Origin: an uncultured Lachnospiraceae bacterium
GTDB lineage: Bacteria; Bacillota; Clostridia; Lachnospirales; Lachnospiraceae
Assembly (NCBI GenBank): GCA_904395885.1
Contig: CAJFOF010000064.1
Span: 1-34,176, forward strand
Length of the DNA stretch: 34,176 nucleotides
Reading direction: 5' to 3'
Of this stretch, positions 23,398 through 33,196 are shown piece after piece. The notes beneath the pieces were generated by a model that saw only the letters and a list, made by a program, of their open reading frames with translations, ran no database searches and was not told the DNA's origin. The translations under genes and the position numbers were made by a program. The stretch's first letter is position 1, and every line of letters starts with the position of its first letter.

Positions 23398-25053
23398 CTA
23401 TACCTGAAAGCAGCTTCCGCCGATAAATTCCCTGAGTATAGAATTTTTCGGGATTGTTTCCGGGCTTACTCCGAGGAAATAATCCAAAAATTTCAGCAGC
23501 CTTTTAGCTTCCAGATATTCCTCGCTGTCCCTTGGAATTCCAAACAGCAGAGGTTCTGCATACTGTTTCAGCACCGCCAGCTCATAGATGAGAGCGGAAT
23601 TGAACATAACATCCGCCTCTTCCTGGAAGGGAAAAATGTTAGCATTCTCGCCTCTACGGACAGAAGGCCATCTTCTGATGGTTTCCAGAGCTGAAGTTCC
23701 CCTCACTCTGGCATCCCGGATCATTCGCCGGATCAGTCTTCCGTCAGTGCTGGGAATTCGATTATGTTCGTCAATATTGAGCTGAGTCAGGGCGCTGATA
23801 TAGATCTTAAATTTGTTTTCCCGGGGCAGCGTATAAGAAAGCCGGTCGTTCAGACAGTGAATCCCTTCTATTACCAGGATATCCCCTCTGTCCAGTTTCA
23901 GCCGTTCTCCGTTATATTCCCGCCGTCCTGCTTTAAAGTTGTATGTGGGCAGTTCCACGGTTTCACCAGCAAGGAGTCTGCCCATATCCACGTTAAACTG
24001 ACGAACATCCAGGCACTCCAATGCCTCATAGTTATAGTCCCCATTGCTGTCTCTCGGACTATCGACTCGATTGACAAAATAGTCATCCACCTCAATGGGA
24101 TGGGGTCTCAGTCCCAAAGCCTCTAGCTGGACAGAGAGTCGATGGGAAAACGTGGTCTTTCCGGATGAGGAAGGGCCAGCAATCATAACCAGTTTCTTCT
24201 CCGGGCAAGCCGCAATCTGACTGGCAATCTCGCCGATTCTTTTTTCCTGGAGAGCTTCCTGAATCAGTATCATCTCATTCAGCCGCCCTTTTGTAATCTG
24301 ATCGTTCAAAGCCCCTACATTATCCAGTCCCAGGCGCTCTCCCCATTCAAATGATTCTTTTAAAACATAGAACAACTTCTTTTGAGGCTTAAATTCCGGA
24401 AGTTTCTTGGGATTTTCCTTCCTGGGCAACATCAAAACGCATCCATTTTCATAAGGGATCAAATCAAAATATTTTAAGTAGCTAGTATCAAGCACCATAT
24501 ACCCGTAAAAGTAGTCTTCAAGGCCGTCGAGACTGTACAGGTTAACTTTTGAAGCCCTTCTGTAGTGGAACAATCTTTTTTTATCGTACATCCTGTTTCT
24601 GTGGAACAGTTCTACCGCTTCCTCCGTATCTACACTCCGCTTCAGAATCGGAAGTTTCAGTCTGACCAGTTCCTCCATTCTTTCCTTAACCCGTTTCAAA
24701 AGGTCTGGAGACAGACAGATTCCCTTTTTAGGCTTTATAAAATAGCCATTCCCAATAGAAAACTCCAGCTCTATTCCCGAAGCCATCTCTTCACCCGCCA
24801 CATCGCAGAAAGATTTAAACAAGAGAAATACTGAACTTCTGAAATACGTCTGAATTCCAGGATCCTGCTCTGCTGTTATCAATTCCACTTTTCCTGTTTC
24901 CGGTACTCTTCTGTAAAGTTCCTCCAGCTTTCCATTTACTTTTACAAGAAGGATATCATTGGAATACCGCTCCTGGTGGGCAGCAGCAACCTCTTTCCAG
25001 GTTGCGCCTTCTTTATATTCTTCCCACTCTCCATCAATCCAAAGTTTTGCCAT
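23398..25053 (-). CDS. TGS-domain uridine kinase-like / phosphoribulokinase-family protein
   Basis: A 551-residue protein combining an N-terminal TGS- and threonyl-tRNA-synthetase-like part (MAKLWIDGEWEEYKEG to about residue 200) with a C-terminal P-loop nucleoside kinase. Walker A is GPSSSGKTTFSH (about residue 290). Next come DDYFVNR and a lid region with RLIRRMIRDARVRG. This arrangement is common in Firmicutes and annotated as 'nucleoside kinase'. The true substrate is uncertain. The ATG at 25053 has AGGAGG five bases upstream. A GTG at 25059 would sit inside that site and is rejected. Confidence 0.9.
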   Translation of the reverse strand: MAKLWIDGEWEEYKEGATWKEVAAAHQERYSNDILLVKVNGKLEELYRRVPETGKVELITAEQDPGIQTYFRSSVFLLFKSFCDVAGEEMASGIELEFSIGNGYFIKPKKGICLSPDLLKRVKERMEELVRLKLPILKRSVDTEEAVELFHRNRMYDKKRLFHYRRASKVNLYSLDGLEDYFYGYMVLDTSYLKYFDLIPYENGCVLMLPRKENPKKLPEFKPQKKLFYVLKESFEWGERLGLDNVGALNDQITKGRLNEMILIQEALQEKRIGEIASQIAACPEKKLVMIAGPSSSGKTTFSHRLSVQLEALGLRPHPIEVDDYFVNRVDSPRDSNGDYNYEALECLDVRQFNVDMGRLLAGETVELPTYNFKAGRREYNGERLKLDRGDILVIEGIHCLNDRLSYTLPRENKFKIYISALTQLNIDEHNRIPSTDGRLIRRMIRDARVRGTSALETIRRWPSVRRGENANIFPFQEEADVMFNSALIYELAVLKQYAEPLLFGIPRDSEEYLEAKRLLKFLDYFLGVSPETIPKNSILREFIGGSCFQV

Positions 25054-25100
25054 CCGCACCTCCTGCCGCTAACCCTTTTCTATATTTCCGCCGCCTGAAC

Positions 25101-25877
25101 CTAGGTGTTCTTCTCCGGCTCCGGCATCTGCATTTCTCTCCGGGCTTCCTGAAGGACTTCAAGATCTGCCTTCAGTTGCTCCAGCGCAGACCGCTGTCTG
25201 TCAGAGAGCGTGCTGTCAGATCCTTTCTGACCCCTCAATTTTTCCAGAACCGACCGGATCCTGGCTTCTTCCTTCTCCAGGTAATCAGCCAGGACAGGAT
25301 CCTTTCTCTCAATCAGGCAGCGCCCATACCGCAGCCTTGCCTGACAGGCAGCGGCGGAAATTCTCTCATTGTCTTCCGCTGGATTCTCCAGCTCCTTTTC
25401 ATTCTTCAATCTGACGGCCATTACAGTATAATATTTTCCTTCTTCCTCTGTCATAGCCTCCTCTTCTGTCAGGAATCCGCTGGACTCCAGATAGCGGCGT
25501 ACCATTTCCAGATCAGATTGAGGAGAAAGGACAAAGCGTTTTACCTCTCTCCACAAGCGGCGGCCATCCTCTAAAATATGTACCACCAGCCCTCCTCCCA
25601 TGCCGGCAATGATCACCGTGTCGGCCTCTCCACAATTCAGAGCCAAAAGGCCGTCCGACAGCCTAGTCTCAATCCGGCCCGACAAACCGGCCTGAGCGAT
25701 GTGTTCTTTGGCTCTCTGAAGCGGGCCCTGCCGGAGATCCATAGCCACAGCACTCTGTACAATCTCCCTTTCCACCAGCGCAATCGGTATATATCCGTGG
25801 TCTGTTCCCACATCTGCAATGCGGCTTCCCTCCTCCACGAAGGAAGCCACCAGTTCTAAGCGTTTTGACAATCTCAT
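25101..25877 (-). CDS. trmK: tRNA (adenine(22)-N(1))-methyltransferase
   Basis: A 258-residue SAM-dependent enzyme that makes m1A22 in tRNA. The N-terminal Rossmann domain has motif I VGTDHGYIPIAL, motif II AMDLRQGPLQRA and a catalytic-like GMGGGLVVHIL. LSPQSDLEMVRRYL follows. A C-terminal coiled-coil (about residues 175-245) is typical of this family. It lies 16 bp downstream of rpoD, the usual place in Firmicutes. The ribosome site is weak (GGAG about 11 nt away), suggesting coupling to rpoD translation. Confidence 0.93.
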   Translation of the reverse strand: MRLSKRLELVASFVEEGSRIADVGTDHGYIPIALVEREIVQSAVAMDLRQGPLQRAKEHIAQAGLSGRIETRLSDGLLALNCGEADTVIIAGMGGGLVVHILEDGRRLWREVKRFVLSPQSDLEMVRRYLESSGFLTEEEAMTEEEGKYYTVMAVRLKNEKELENPAEDNERISAAACQARLRYGRCLIERKDPVLADYLEKEEARIRSVLEKLRGQKGSDSTLSDRQRSALEQLKADLEVLQEARREMQMPEPEKNT

Positions 25878-25893
25878 ATCATTGTATGCTCCA

Positions 25894-27009
25894 TCAATCC
25901 AGATAATCTTTTAATTTTTTGCTCCTGCTTGGATGGCGAAGCTTTCTCAGTGCCTTGGCCTCGATCTGCCGAATCCTCTCTCTGGTTACGTGAAACTCCT
26001 TTCCGACCTCCTCCAAGGTTCGCGGGCGGCCGTCTACCAGTCCAAAACGAAGCTTCAGGACCTTCTGTTCCCGTTCTGTCAGAGTATCCAGCACCTCCAT
26101 CAGTTGTTCATGAAGGAGCGTAAAAGTAGCTGCATCCTGGGGCACCATCACGTTGTCATCCTGAATAAAGTCGCCCAGATGGCTGTCTTCCTCTTCCCCA
26201 ATAGGCGTTTCTAACGAAACTGGCTCCTGCGAGATTTTCATGATCTCGCGAACACGCTCCACAGGCACGTCCATCCTTTTCGCAATCTCCTCTGCTGAAG
26301 GTTCTCTTCCCAATTCCTGGAGAAGCTGTCTGGAAACCCGGATCAAGCGGTTAATGGTTTCTACCATATGGACCGGTATCCGAATCGTTCTGGCCTGGTC
26401 TGCTATCGATCTGGTAATGGCCTGACGGATCCACCAGGTAGCATACGTGCTGAATTTATACCCTTTCGTATAATCAAACTTTTCCACTGCCTTAATCAGG
26501 CCCAGATTTCCCTCCTGAATCAAATCCAGAAACTGCATTCCCCGTCCAACATACCGCTTTGCAATGCTGACCACCAGGCGCAAATTCGCCTCAGCCAGGC
26601 GCTTCCCGGCATCCTTGTCGCCCAGTTCCTTTTTTTTCGCCAATTCGATCTCCTCTTCTGTGGTAAGAAGAGGAATCTTGCCAATCTCTTTCAGGTACAT
26701 TCTGACCGGATCTTCCAGGCTGACCCCCTCCGGGACAGACAGATCGATATTTTCCATATCGATCTCTTCCTCTCCATCCATCCCCTCTTCCAGAAACAGA
26801 TCCGGATCAATATCCTCATCATCTGTCCGAAGCACATCGATCTGATGACTTTCCAGAAAATCGTAAATCTTGTCCAGTTTGTCCGGACTCAGAATTTCTC
26901 CTTTGAAGTAATCCAGAATCTCACGACTTTCCAGTACATTTTTCTTCTTTGCCGCCAAACTTAAAAGGCCCGTCAGTTTCTCTTCAAAGCTCACTGTTTT
27001 CTCGTCCAT
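25894..27009 (-). CDS. rpoD: Housekeeping RNA polymerase sigma factor SigA
   Basis: A ~371-residue primary sigma factor. Region 1.1-like acidic N-terminus (about 1-90), region 1.2/2 with [16 protein letters not shown] and [16 protein letters not shown] (-10 recognition), region 3, and region 4 with [30 protein letters not shown] (-35 recognition). Two ATGs occur. The one at 27009 has AAGGA about 8 nt upstream, while 27018 lies on top of that site. It follows dnaG by 31 bp and precedes trmK. Confidence 0.97.
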   Translation of the reverse strand: MDEKTVSFEEKLTGLLSLAAKKKNVLESREILDYFKGEILSPDKLDKIYDFLESHQIDVLRTDDEDIDPDLFLEEGMDGEEEIDMENIDLSVPEGVSLEDPVRMYLKEIGKIPLLTTEEEIELAKKKELGDKDAGKRLAEANLRLVVSIAKRYVGRGMQFLDLIQEGNLGLIKAVEKFDYTKGYKFSTYATWWIRQAITRSIADQARTIRIPVHMVETINRLIRVSRQLLQELGREPSAEEIAKRMDVPVERVREIMKISQEPVSLETPIGEEEDSHLGDFIQDDNVMVPQDAATFTLLHEQLMEVLDTLTEREQKVLKLRFGLVDGRPRTLEEVGKEFHVTRERIRQIEAKALRKLRHPSRSKKLKDYLD

Positions 27010-27040
27010 GTTCCCCATCCTTCCGCAACTAGTATCTCTG

Positions 27041-28810
27041 TTACTCTAAAGAAATATTCAAGGTCCGGATCTTTGCCTGTTCTTTTATAATGCGCTGAAG
27101 CTCCCCAATGTCCTTTGCATTCCGGCTCGCTACATCCAGACTGTTCTTCTTTATTTTCATAACGGTTTCCGAAAACGCCTTTTTCTGTTCCTCATTATTT
27201 AACGACTCCTTCAAGCTTGCGTGAAACAAAGCCGCCACTTCTCTGTAGGTATCTTCATCATTGATAAAATGGTTCAGGATTGATGCCGGATTTAAGTTTC
27301 CGGCTGCATGTCCCGCAAATACCATTTCCGCTGTCTGACGGTATAAATTTTCCGTGAAATCTTCCGGGGAAATAATCCCATCAATTTTATCGAACAGCGA
27401 CGGATTTTCAATCAACCAGGTCAAAAGAAGCCTTTCAGATTTCTTTATTCCGTCGTCTTTTTCCATTTTAGATCTATCTGGTGTCACCCTCCCGCGAAGC
27501 GGCTTCTGGGATGGCTGTGAAATCATCCGGCCGCCCATCTGATTAACCAGACGCTTCAGATCCTCATACGGGATAAAATGTTCTCTGGAGATCGCCTGAA
27601 TATAATTATCTCTTTCCAGGGCCTCCGGAAATTCCAGAAGTTTCCGGGCCGTTTCCTGATAGAAACGGGTCTTCTGTTCCGGGTCTTCCATGTCATAATC
27701 ATTTTTCAAAACATCGATCTCATAGAGGAAGCTGTTCTTTGCCTGAGAAATCCTCTCCCGGAATGCGTCGGCACCCAGATTTTTCATGAATTCATCCGGG
27801 TCTTTATAGGGACGCATATTCAAAACTTTGACCGAAAGGCCTGCCTCTTTTAAAATAGGAATCGCTCTCAGAGCCGCCTTCACCCCTGCTCCGTCACTGT
27901 CATACGTCAGGATCACCTGATCTGTGTAGCGCTTTAATAACAACGCGTGCTGTCCGGTAAAGGCAGTTCCCAGCGAGGCCACTGCATTGGTAAATCCAGC
28001 CTGGTGCATGGCGATCACATCCATATATCCTTCACATACCAAAATATATTTTTCTCTGGAGGTCCTGGCAAAATTCAGCCCATACAGGTTCCGGCTTTTA
28101 TCGAAAACCTTGGTTTCCGGAGAATTCAGATATTTCGGTTCCCCATCTCCCATAACCCGGCCGCCAAAGCCAATTACGCGGTTATTAACATCCAAAATCG
28201 GAAACATGACCCTGTTCCAGAATTTGTCATGAGCCCCTCGTTCCTCCACTGTCACCAATCCCGTTTGTTTCAGCAGCTCATCCTGATAGCCTTTGCTTTT
28301 TAAAAAACGGTACAAATCATCGCTGGTTTTATTTGCAAAACCCAGGCCAAAGTGACGGATCGTATCGTCGCTCAATCCTCTTCCTGTCAAATACCGGTAA
28401 CCTGCAGTTCCCTGCTCATGCTTGAGTTGATAGTAAAAATAATTGGCAGCCAGCTTATTGATCTCCAGCAGAGATGCCTTAAGATCCGCCTGTGCTCTCG
28501 CCTCTTTGCTGTATTCAATCTTTGGTAAGGCGACTCCCGCTCGCTCCGCAAGGGCATTGACTGCTTCGGGAAATGAATAGCTCTCGTACTCCATCAAAAA
28601 TGTAATCACATTCCCCCCTGCCCCGCATCCAAAACAGTAATACATCTGCTTTCCCGGGGATACAGAAAAGGATGGTGACTTTTCGTTGTGAAAGGGGCAC
28701 AGGCCAAAATAGCTGCTGCCCTTTTTCTGAAGCTTCACATATCCGGAAATCACATCTACAATGTCATTCTTCATCCGCACTTCTTCAATAATTTCCTCTG
28801 GATAATACAT
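27041..28810 (-). CDS. dnaG: DNA primase
   Basis: A 589-residue primase that makes RNA primers at the replication fork. The N-terminal CHC2 zinc finger is [14 protein letters not shown] ... [10 protein letters not shown]. The TOPRIM catalytic core carries [15 protein letters not shown] and [15 protein letters not shown]-terminal helicase-binding region follows (about 440-589). The ATG at 28810 has AGGAGG four bases upstream. An in-frame ATG at 28837 would overlap the dgt end and lacks a site. It is the second gene of the dgt-dnaG-rpoD-trmK run. Confidence 0.96.
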   Translation of the reverse strand: MYYPEEIIEEVRMKNDIVDVISGYVKLQKKGSSYFGLCPFHNEKSPSFSVSPGKQMYYCFGCGAGGNVITFLMEYESYSFPEAVNALAERAGVALPKIEYSKEARAQADLKASLLEINKLAANYFYYQLKHEQGTAGYRYLTGRGLSDDTIRHFGLGFANKTSDDLYRFLKSKGYQDELLKQTGLVTVEERGAHDKFWNRVMFPILDVNNRVIGFGGRVMGDGEPKYLNSPETKVFDKSRNLYGLNFARTSREKYILVCEGYMDVIAMHQAGFTNAVASLGTAFTGQHALLLKRYTDQVILTYDSDGAGVKAALRAIPILKEAGLSVKVLNMRPYKDPDEFMKNLGADAFRERISQAKNSFLYEIDVLKNDYDMEDPEQKTRFYQETARKLLEFPEALERDNYIQAISREHFIPYEDLKRLVNQMGGRMISQPSQKPLRGRVTPDRSKMEKDDGIKKSERLLLTWLIENPSLFDKIDGIISPEDFTENLYRQTAEMVFAGHAAGNLNPASILNHFINDEDTYREVAALFHASLKESLNNEEQKKAFSETVMKIKKNSLDVASRNAKDIGELQRIIKEQAKIRTLNISLE

Positions 28811-28824
28811 GTACCCTCCTGACT

Positions 28825-29829
28825 TCAATTTTTCCATGCCTTCGGCACAAAAAGCTCCTCAAATTTATCAATCGCGTAACTGTCGCTCATACCTGCTATG
28901 TAATCGCAGACCACCCGCTCCTTTTTTTCTCCGTGTTCCATCATAACACGATATTCCAAGGGGAGCTGAGAAACATGGTCCATATAGTACAAAAACAGAA
29001 GTTCGATCATCCTCTGGGCTTTTCCCTCTTCTGCTTTGGGAATCTCATTCATATAAACATGCTTGAACATCCAGCTTCTGAGCCCCTTCATAGCCTCCTC
29101 CATTCCCGGAGACATACAGATCTGCGGTTTATCCAGGCTGTTTGCAATAATATCATGAATCATCACATTAAGCCGTTCCCGCACACTATGTCCCAGTATA
29201 TCGGTATACTCAGACGGCAGCTCCTCCTCCACAAACATCCTGGCTCTGATTGCATCGTCAATATCGTGGTTGATATATGCAATCTTATCAGAAAGGCGTA
29301 CAATCGCTCCTTCCAATGTGGCAGGATGACCGGAAGTTCGGTGGTTCAGAATGCCGTCCCTGACTTCCCAGGTCAGGTTCAGTCCTTTTCCGCCCTTTTC
29401 CAGTTTTTCCACTACCCGAACGCTCTGTCTGTAGTGGGCAAAACCATCCTCGCACAGCCTGTCCAGCACAGCCTCCCCCGAATGGCCAAAAGGCGTATGG
29501 CCCAGGTCGTGCCCCAGAGCAATGGCTTCTGTCAAAGATTCGTTCAACCGCAACGATTTCGCCACTGTTCTGGCAATCTGAGAGACCTCCAGGGTATGAG
29601 TCAGTCGAGTCCGATAATGATCGCCCTCCGGCGACAAAAACACCTGTGTCTTGTGCTTGAGCCTGCGAAATGCCTTGCTGTGCAGAATCCTGTCTCTGTC
29701 TCTCTGGTACTCCGGCCGGATATCGCATAGTGGCTCCGGAACCTCTCTTCCTTTGGTATTCCTGCTCAAAGAAGCATACGGGCTGAGATACTGAGCCTCC
29801 CATTCTTCCATTGACTCGCGAATCACCAT
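28825..29829 (-). CDS. dgt: Deoxyguanosinetriphosphate triphosphohydrolase-like HD protein
   Basis: A 334-residue HD-domain phosphohydrolase. The metal-binding set appears as RLTHTLEV (His), GHDLGHTPFGHSGE (HD) and DKIAYINHDIDD (Asp). The N-terminal substrate motif RDRDRILHSKAFRRLKHKTQVF matches the dNTPase family. It likely limits dNTP pools by splitting dGTP and other dNTPs to nucleoside and triphosphate. AAGGAGAG precedes the ATG. First gene of the macromolecular synthesis run, with an extended -10 promoter upstream. Confidence 0.93.
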   Translation of the reverse strand: MVIRESMEEWEAQYLSPYASLSRNTKGREVPEPLCDIRPEYQRDRDRILHSKAFRRLKHKTQVFLSPEGDHYRTRLTHTLEVSQIARTVAKSLRLNESLTEAIALGHDLGHTPFGHSGEAVLDRLCEDGFAHYRQSVRVVEKLEKGGKGLNLTWEVRDGILNHRTSGHPATLEGAIVRLSDKIAYINHDIDDAIRARMFVEEELPSEYTDILGHSVRERLNVMIHDIIANSLDKPQICMSPGMEEAMKGLRSWMFKHVYMNEIPKAEEGKAQRMIELLFLYYMDHVSQLPLEYRVMMEHGEKKERVVCDYIAGMSDSYAIDKFEELFVPKAWKN

Positions 29830-29909
29830 TTCGTCACTCTCCTTTTCTTACGGAATCCATTCTTCCTTTGTCTTGCATATCCTGCTGCGGTTTGGCCATA
29901 TACTCTATT

Positions 29910-29918
29910 ATTATATCA
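29910..29918 (-). promoter_or_regulatory. Extended -10 promoter of dgt-dnaG-rpoD-trmK
   Basis: The minus strand reads TGATATAAT, a full extended -10. The -35 region is poor, which extended -10 promoters tolerate. The leader would be about 75 nt. Confidence 0.55.
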
Positions 29919-29950
29919 CACCAGCCACGTATTTAACACCATTTCTTACG

Positions 29951-29994
29951 GAATAAAACAGGGCCATTGCACCAAACTCCTGTGCGATGGCCCT
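29951..29994 (-). terminator. Intrinsic terminator after the XRE regulator
   Basis: On the minus strand, AGGGCCATCGCAC (29994-29982) pairs with GTGCAATGGCCCT (29972-29960) over 13 bp with one mismatch. It is followed by GTTTTATTC. It ends the transcript of the small regulator and shields the dgt promoter. Confidence 0.85.
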
Positions 29995-30007
29995 ATTTCC
30001 TAAACTC

Positions 30008-30247
30008 TTACTCATCTTGTTCCAGATTGTCAAACATTTCGCAGTCATAAAACTCCCGAATAGTAAGACCTAAACCCTCCGCAATTTTTTTAATGTTTAC
30101 GATTCCAGGATTTTTGCTTTTACCATTCATGATGCTTTTCACGGTAGACGGCGGCATCCCGGTACGATAGGATAACTCATACATGGAAAGCCGTTGAGCC
30201 TTGCTCAACTCTCTGATCCGCGCAATTGTCGCTTCATTTACCTTCAT
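30008..30247 (-). CDS. Small XRE-family transcription regulator
   Basis: A 79-residue protein that is almost only a helix-turn-helix domain: IRELSKAQRLSMYELSYRTGMPPSTVKSIMNGKS, then PGIVNIKKIAEGLGLTIREFYD. The ATG at 30247 has AAGGAG about 9 nt upstream. A longer frame to 30334 adds a low-quality tail and is not preferred. It is a single-gene unit with its own terminator and with palindromes just upstream that may be its operator. The target genes are unknown. Confidence 0.88.
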   Translation of the reverse strand: MKVNEATIARIRELSKAQRLSMYELSYRTGMPPSTVKSIMNGKSKNPGIVNIKKIAEGLGLTIREFYDCEMFDNLEQDE

Positions 30248-30267
30248 ACGCATCCTCTCCTTTATAT

Positions 30268-30323
30268 GTCTAGTGTAGACGATATTTTGCAGAAATGGGG
30301 GCGTTTTTTCGTCTTTCTGCAAA
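30268..30323 (-). promoter_or_regulatory. Nested palindromes upstream of the XRE gene (candidate operator)
   Basis: GTCTAGTGTAGAC (30268-30280) is a 13-bp perfect palindrome around a GTG centre. Next to it TTTGCAGAAA (30286-30295) and TTTCTGCAAA (30314-30323) are a perfect 10-bp inverted repeat 18 bp apart. Both lie 20-75 bp before the start of a single-domain repressor-like protein, as expected for self-regulation. No clear -35/-10 pair was found. Confidence 0.5.
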
Positions 30324-30408
30324 TATTTTTCCAATTTCTAACATTTTTTCTTTCAAGTTCTGTTTCGGAGATTTTATTGACCACTTTTCTCAATATAAAG
30401 CCCTGTAA

Positions 30409-32136
30409 TTACAGAAAAATACTGTCTTTTACACAGAGACAGCCATAGCCGAGTCGAGGGTTAGGCCAGCGAAAATATCCCGGAAGCTGCCTGGCTCCCC
30501 GAATCAGGCCGGCCTTTACCTTCTCTCCATAAAGGAATGGATCATTTCCTAGGATCACCCCCCATTCCATCAGAAGAGCTGCACTCCCGCTGACAAACGG
30601 AGCTGCAAAGGAGGTTCCGCTAACCGATTCGTAGCCGCCTCCTCTCCTTGGGGCGGTAATATCCACTCCGGGAGCCGCCAGATCCGGTTTTACCATACCG
30701 TTTCTCGTAAATCCACGGCCTGAAAAATCCGCATAAGCCTGTGCACTGTCATTGTATGCTCCGACCGAAATTACCTTGGCCGCCGTTGAGGGAATCGTGA
30801 GAGTCGTTTCTGGCTGAGTGGATAAAAAACGGGTAGCCGGATTTAAGATATTCCGTGATGGAAGCCAGGCATTGTAAGCTCCGGTAACGATCTTGACAGG
30901 ATTCAGTCGGATTTTCCAGATCCCACTGTCCAGATACTGCCCATCAGGGATAAAATCAAAATAAATTTCCTGAGACGTACTAAATGGACTGGGCTTTCCA
31001 TAATACAGCAAAACTCTGGTTCCTCCATAGCTGAGAGTTCTGGCTCCCAGTCTGCTGTCAATAGGGCCGCTGGTCTCCCCGGACGGAGTAATCAATTCCA
31101 TCTCGTAGACATCTGCATAGCTCTTCCAGAGCTGAAGTCCCAGCCCTGTTTCATAAGGGGCAATGGACAGTTCGATTTCTGTGACTTCCCCCATCCTTAC
31201 ATTGCCCGAGGTGTGACCTCCGCTGGCGCCCTCATTTCCGGTGCCCACCACGACAGTCATCCGTCCATAGCCTGACAAATCACTGATAAATGTCTCCAGC
31301 AAACTAGTTCCATCATGAGAACCATAGGTGTTTCCAAAACTCAAATTGACTACCAGGGGCATTTCCAGTTCCACTGCCCGGATCGCCGCATAATTGACCG
31401 CCTCCATCAGTTCTGTCGTCCTGGGAAATCCATCTCTGTCAGATGTTCCCAGCTTTACTATTAAGAGGCTGCTTTCATAGGCAACGCCCCGATACCGGCC
31501 CCCGCTCTCCCAACCATTACCGGCAGCAATCCCGGCTACAGCCGTGCCGTGGCCGCTGAGGTCAGTGGAAGGAACCAGCTTCCTGCCGTCCTCTATTCCT
31601 CCTATACGGTTCATCTCCAGGGCCTGATTGATTTCTTCTGCCGTAAATTTCCGTTTTAGATCCTGATCCCATAACTCTATAATCCGAGTGGTTCCGTCAG
31701 GATTGCAGAAATCCCTGTGAAAGTAATCGATCCCTGAATCAATGACCGCAATCAGAACTCCTCTTCCGGTGAGATTCAAGGCTCCTGCCGGCGCAGAGGT
31801 GCCGGCTTGAACCTGCGACAGGCAAGAAGCAGCCCTGGCCCGGCTGTCGGCAAAAAAAAGACGTTTCGGCTTCTCTACAAATTCGATCTGAGGGAGAGAG
31901 CTGATTTCATCAATCCGATCCTCCGGGGCTTCTAAAATCGCATAACCGTTCAACAATTCCTCCCGCTTGGCCCCTAAGGCATCTACCTCACTGATATCCC
32001 TGCTGTGACGGACAATCAGCTTCCAGGTCCTTGTCACAGGATTGTAGCCGGTCTGCAGGGACTGGGAACGGAGAAAGTCTTCTCTGGGCGCATCGAGAGC
32101 CAGGTTTAACAGTGGTTCCAGTTTTTGATCCTGCAT
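30409..32136 (-). CDS. Csp-like subtilisin-family (S8) serine protease
   Basis: A 575-residue protease without a Sec signal. A propeptide-like N-terminus (about 1-100) precedes the S8 domain with the full triad: D133 in AVIDSGIDY, H196 in SGHGTAVAGIAAG and S509 in SGTSFAAPFVSG. An inserted beta-rich region (about 325-445), between GTGNEGASGGH and the Ser, matches the jelly-roll of Clostridium CspB, the germination protease that activates the cortex hydrolase SleC. Length and insertion fit Csp better than secreted subtilisins, and this host forms spores. Other Csp-like S8 proteases of unknown role also exist, so the germination role is likely but not certain. The ATG at 32136 has AAGGAAAG upstream. 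The longer frame to 32211 is rejected. Confidence 0.88.
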   Translation of the reverse strand: MQDQKLEPLLNLALDAPREDFLRSQSLQTGYNPVTRTWKLIVRHSRDISEVDALGAKREELLNGYAILEAPEDRIDEISSLPQIEFVEKPKRLFFADSRARAASCLSQVQAGTSAPAGALNLTGRGVLIAVIDSGIDYFHRDFCNPDGTTRIIELWDQDLKRKFTAEEINQALEMNRIGGIEDGRKLVPSTDLSGHGTAVAGIAAGNGWESGGRYRGVAYESSLLIVKLGTSDRDGFPRTTELMEAVNYAAIRAVELEMPLVVNLSFGNTYGSHDGTSLLETFISDLSGYGRMTVVVGTGNEGASGGHTSGNVRMGEVTEIELSIAPYETGLGLQLWKSYADVYEMELITPSGETSGPIDSRLGARTLSYGGTRVLLYYGKPSPFSTSQEIYFDFIPDGQYLDSGIWKIRLNPVKIVTGAYNAWLPSRNILNPATRFLSTQPETTLTIPSTAAKVISVGAYNDSAQAYADFSGRGFTRNGMVKPDLAAPGVDITAPRRGGGYESVSGTSFAAPFVSGSAALLMEWGVILGNDPFLYGEKVKAGLIRGARQLPGYFRWPNPRLGYGCLCVKDSIFL

Positions 32137-32180
32137 AAATCTTTCCTTTTTCTGTTTCTGACATTTTATGAACAGAGGAC

Positions 32181-32230
32181 AGAAAAAAGAAGGTGTTTTC
32201 GACAACTGCACCGCAGCTTCGAAAGCACCT
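32181..32230 (-). terminator. Intrinsic terminator after sufB
   Basis: AGGTGCTTTCGA (minus strand, 32230-32219) pairs with TCGAAAACACCT (32202-32191), with 11 of 12 pairs, and is followed by TCTTTTTTCTG. It ends the sufC-sufB transcript before the protease gene. Confidence 0.8.
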
Positions 32231-32237
32231 CTCTATG

Positions 32238-33176
32238 TTACTTCAAAAATCCATTGACAATCTGAGCTTCCGCCTCTTCCTCTGTCAACCCCAAAGTCAT
32301 CAGCTTGATAATCTGTTCTCCGGCAATCTTTCCAATCGCCGCCTCATGAATCAGCACCGCATCGACATCATTAGCTGTCAGCTCAGGAACCGCTACGATT
32401 TTCGCATCGTCCATAATAATTGCATCGCACTCTGTATGACCGGCACATCTTGTATTGCCATTGATCTGTGAAACAAATTTCTGATGGGAATTCTCCTTGG
32501 CAACCGACCGGGAGACAACATCAGCGCTGGAATCCTCGCCGTTTAAATTTACCACAAAGCTGCTCTCAGCATCCTGACTTCCGTGGGTTAGAAGGCGTTC
32601 TCTGACGATGAGTTTGGCATTCTTATCCAGATCCGCCACCGTGGTTCTCTTGGTGGAATCGACCCCTTTGATCTGAACCATCTCCATCTCCATGTAGCTG
32701 CCTTCTTCCATCGTAACCTCAGTAACCGGGTTCAGGATTCTCTGGCCCTTACCATCGCCATCGCCGTAATGCTTTTCTACGTATTTCACCTTTGCATTTT
32801 TTCCGACAAAGAAACGGTGAATTCCATCGTGCTCAGATTTCTGGTCTCCGCAGTTGTGAATACCGCAGCCTGCCACAATCACCACATCGGCTCCCTCTCC
32901 TATATAGAAGTCGTTATACACCGTTTCCGTCAGACCGCTCTGGCTGAGAACCACCGGGATATGAACGCTTTCATGTTTTGTAAAAGGCCGAATTTTAATA
33001 TCAATTCCGCTCCCGTCCTCTTTGGATATAATGTCAATATTGGCTGTAGAGGAACGCTGCGCCGTCTTTCCATTAGCCCGGATATTGTATGCTCCCTCAG
33101 GGACCTCGTGGAGTCCGGCTACCTCCTCCAGGATTCGCATCTGGATTGCATCTATCTTCTGGTCAAACTGTCCCAT
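32238..33176 (-). CDS. sufB: SufB/SufD-like Fe-S cluster scaffold (minimal SufBC type)
   Basis: A 312-residue SufB/D-family beta-helix protein that, with SufC, builds Fe-S clusters in the cytoplasm. Typical core motifs are VVIVAGCGIHNCGDQKSEHDG, VNLNGEDSSADVVSRSVAK, and the C-terminal HTECDAIIMDDAK, AVPELTANDVDAVLIHEAAIGKI. It is shorter than full SufB (~480) and lacks the long N-terminal part. No sufD, sufS or sufU is adjacent. This fits the minimal SmsCB/SufBC system of anaerobes. The ATG at 33176 follows AAGGAGG at 7-8 nt. The stop of sufC is 20 bp upstream. Confidence 0.93.
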   Translation of the reverse strand: MGQFDQKIDAIQMRILEEVAGLHEVPEGAYNIRANGKTAQRSSTANIDIISKEDGSGIDIKIRPFTKHESVHIPVVLSQSGLTETVYNDFYIGEGADVVIVAGCGIHNCGDQKSEHDGIHRFFVGKNAKVKYVEKHYGDGDGKGQRILNPVTEVTMEEGSYMEMEMVQIKGVDSTKRTTVADLDKNAKLIVRERLLTHGSQDAESSFVVNLNGEDSSADVVSRSVAKENSHQKFVSQINGNTRCAGHTECDAIIMDDAKIVAVPELTANDVDAVLIHEAAIGKIAGEQIIKLMTLGLTEEEAEAQIVNGFLK

Positions 33177-33196
33177 TTTCTCATCCTCCTTCACAA

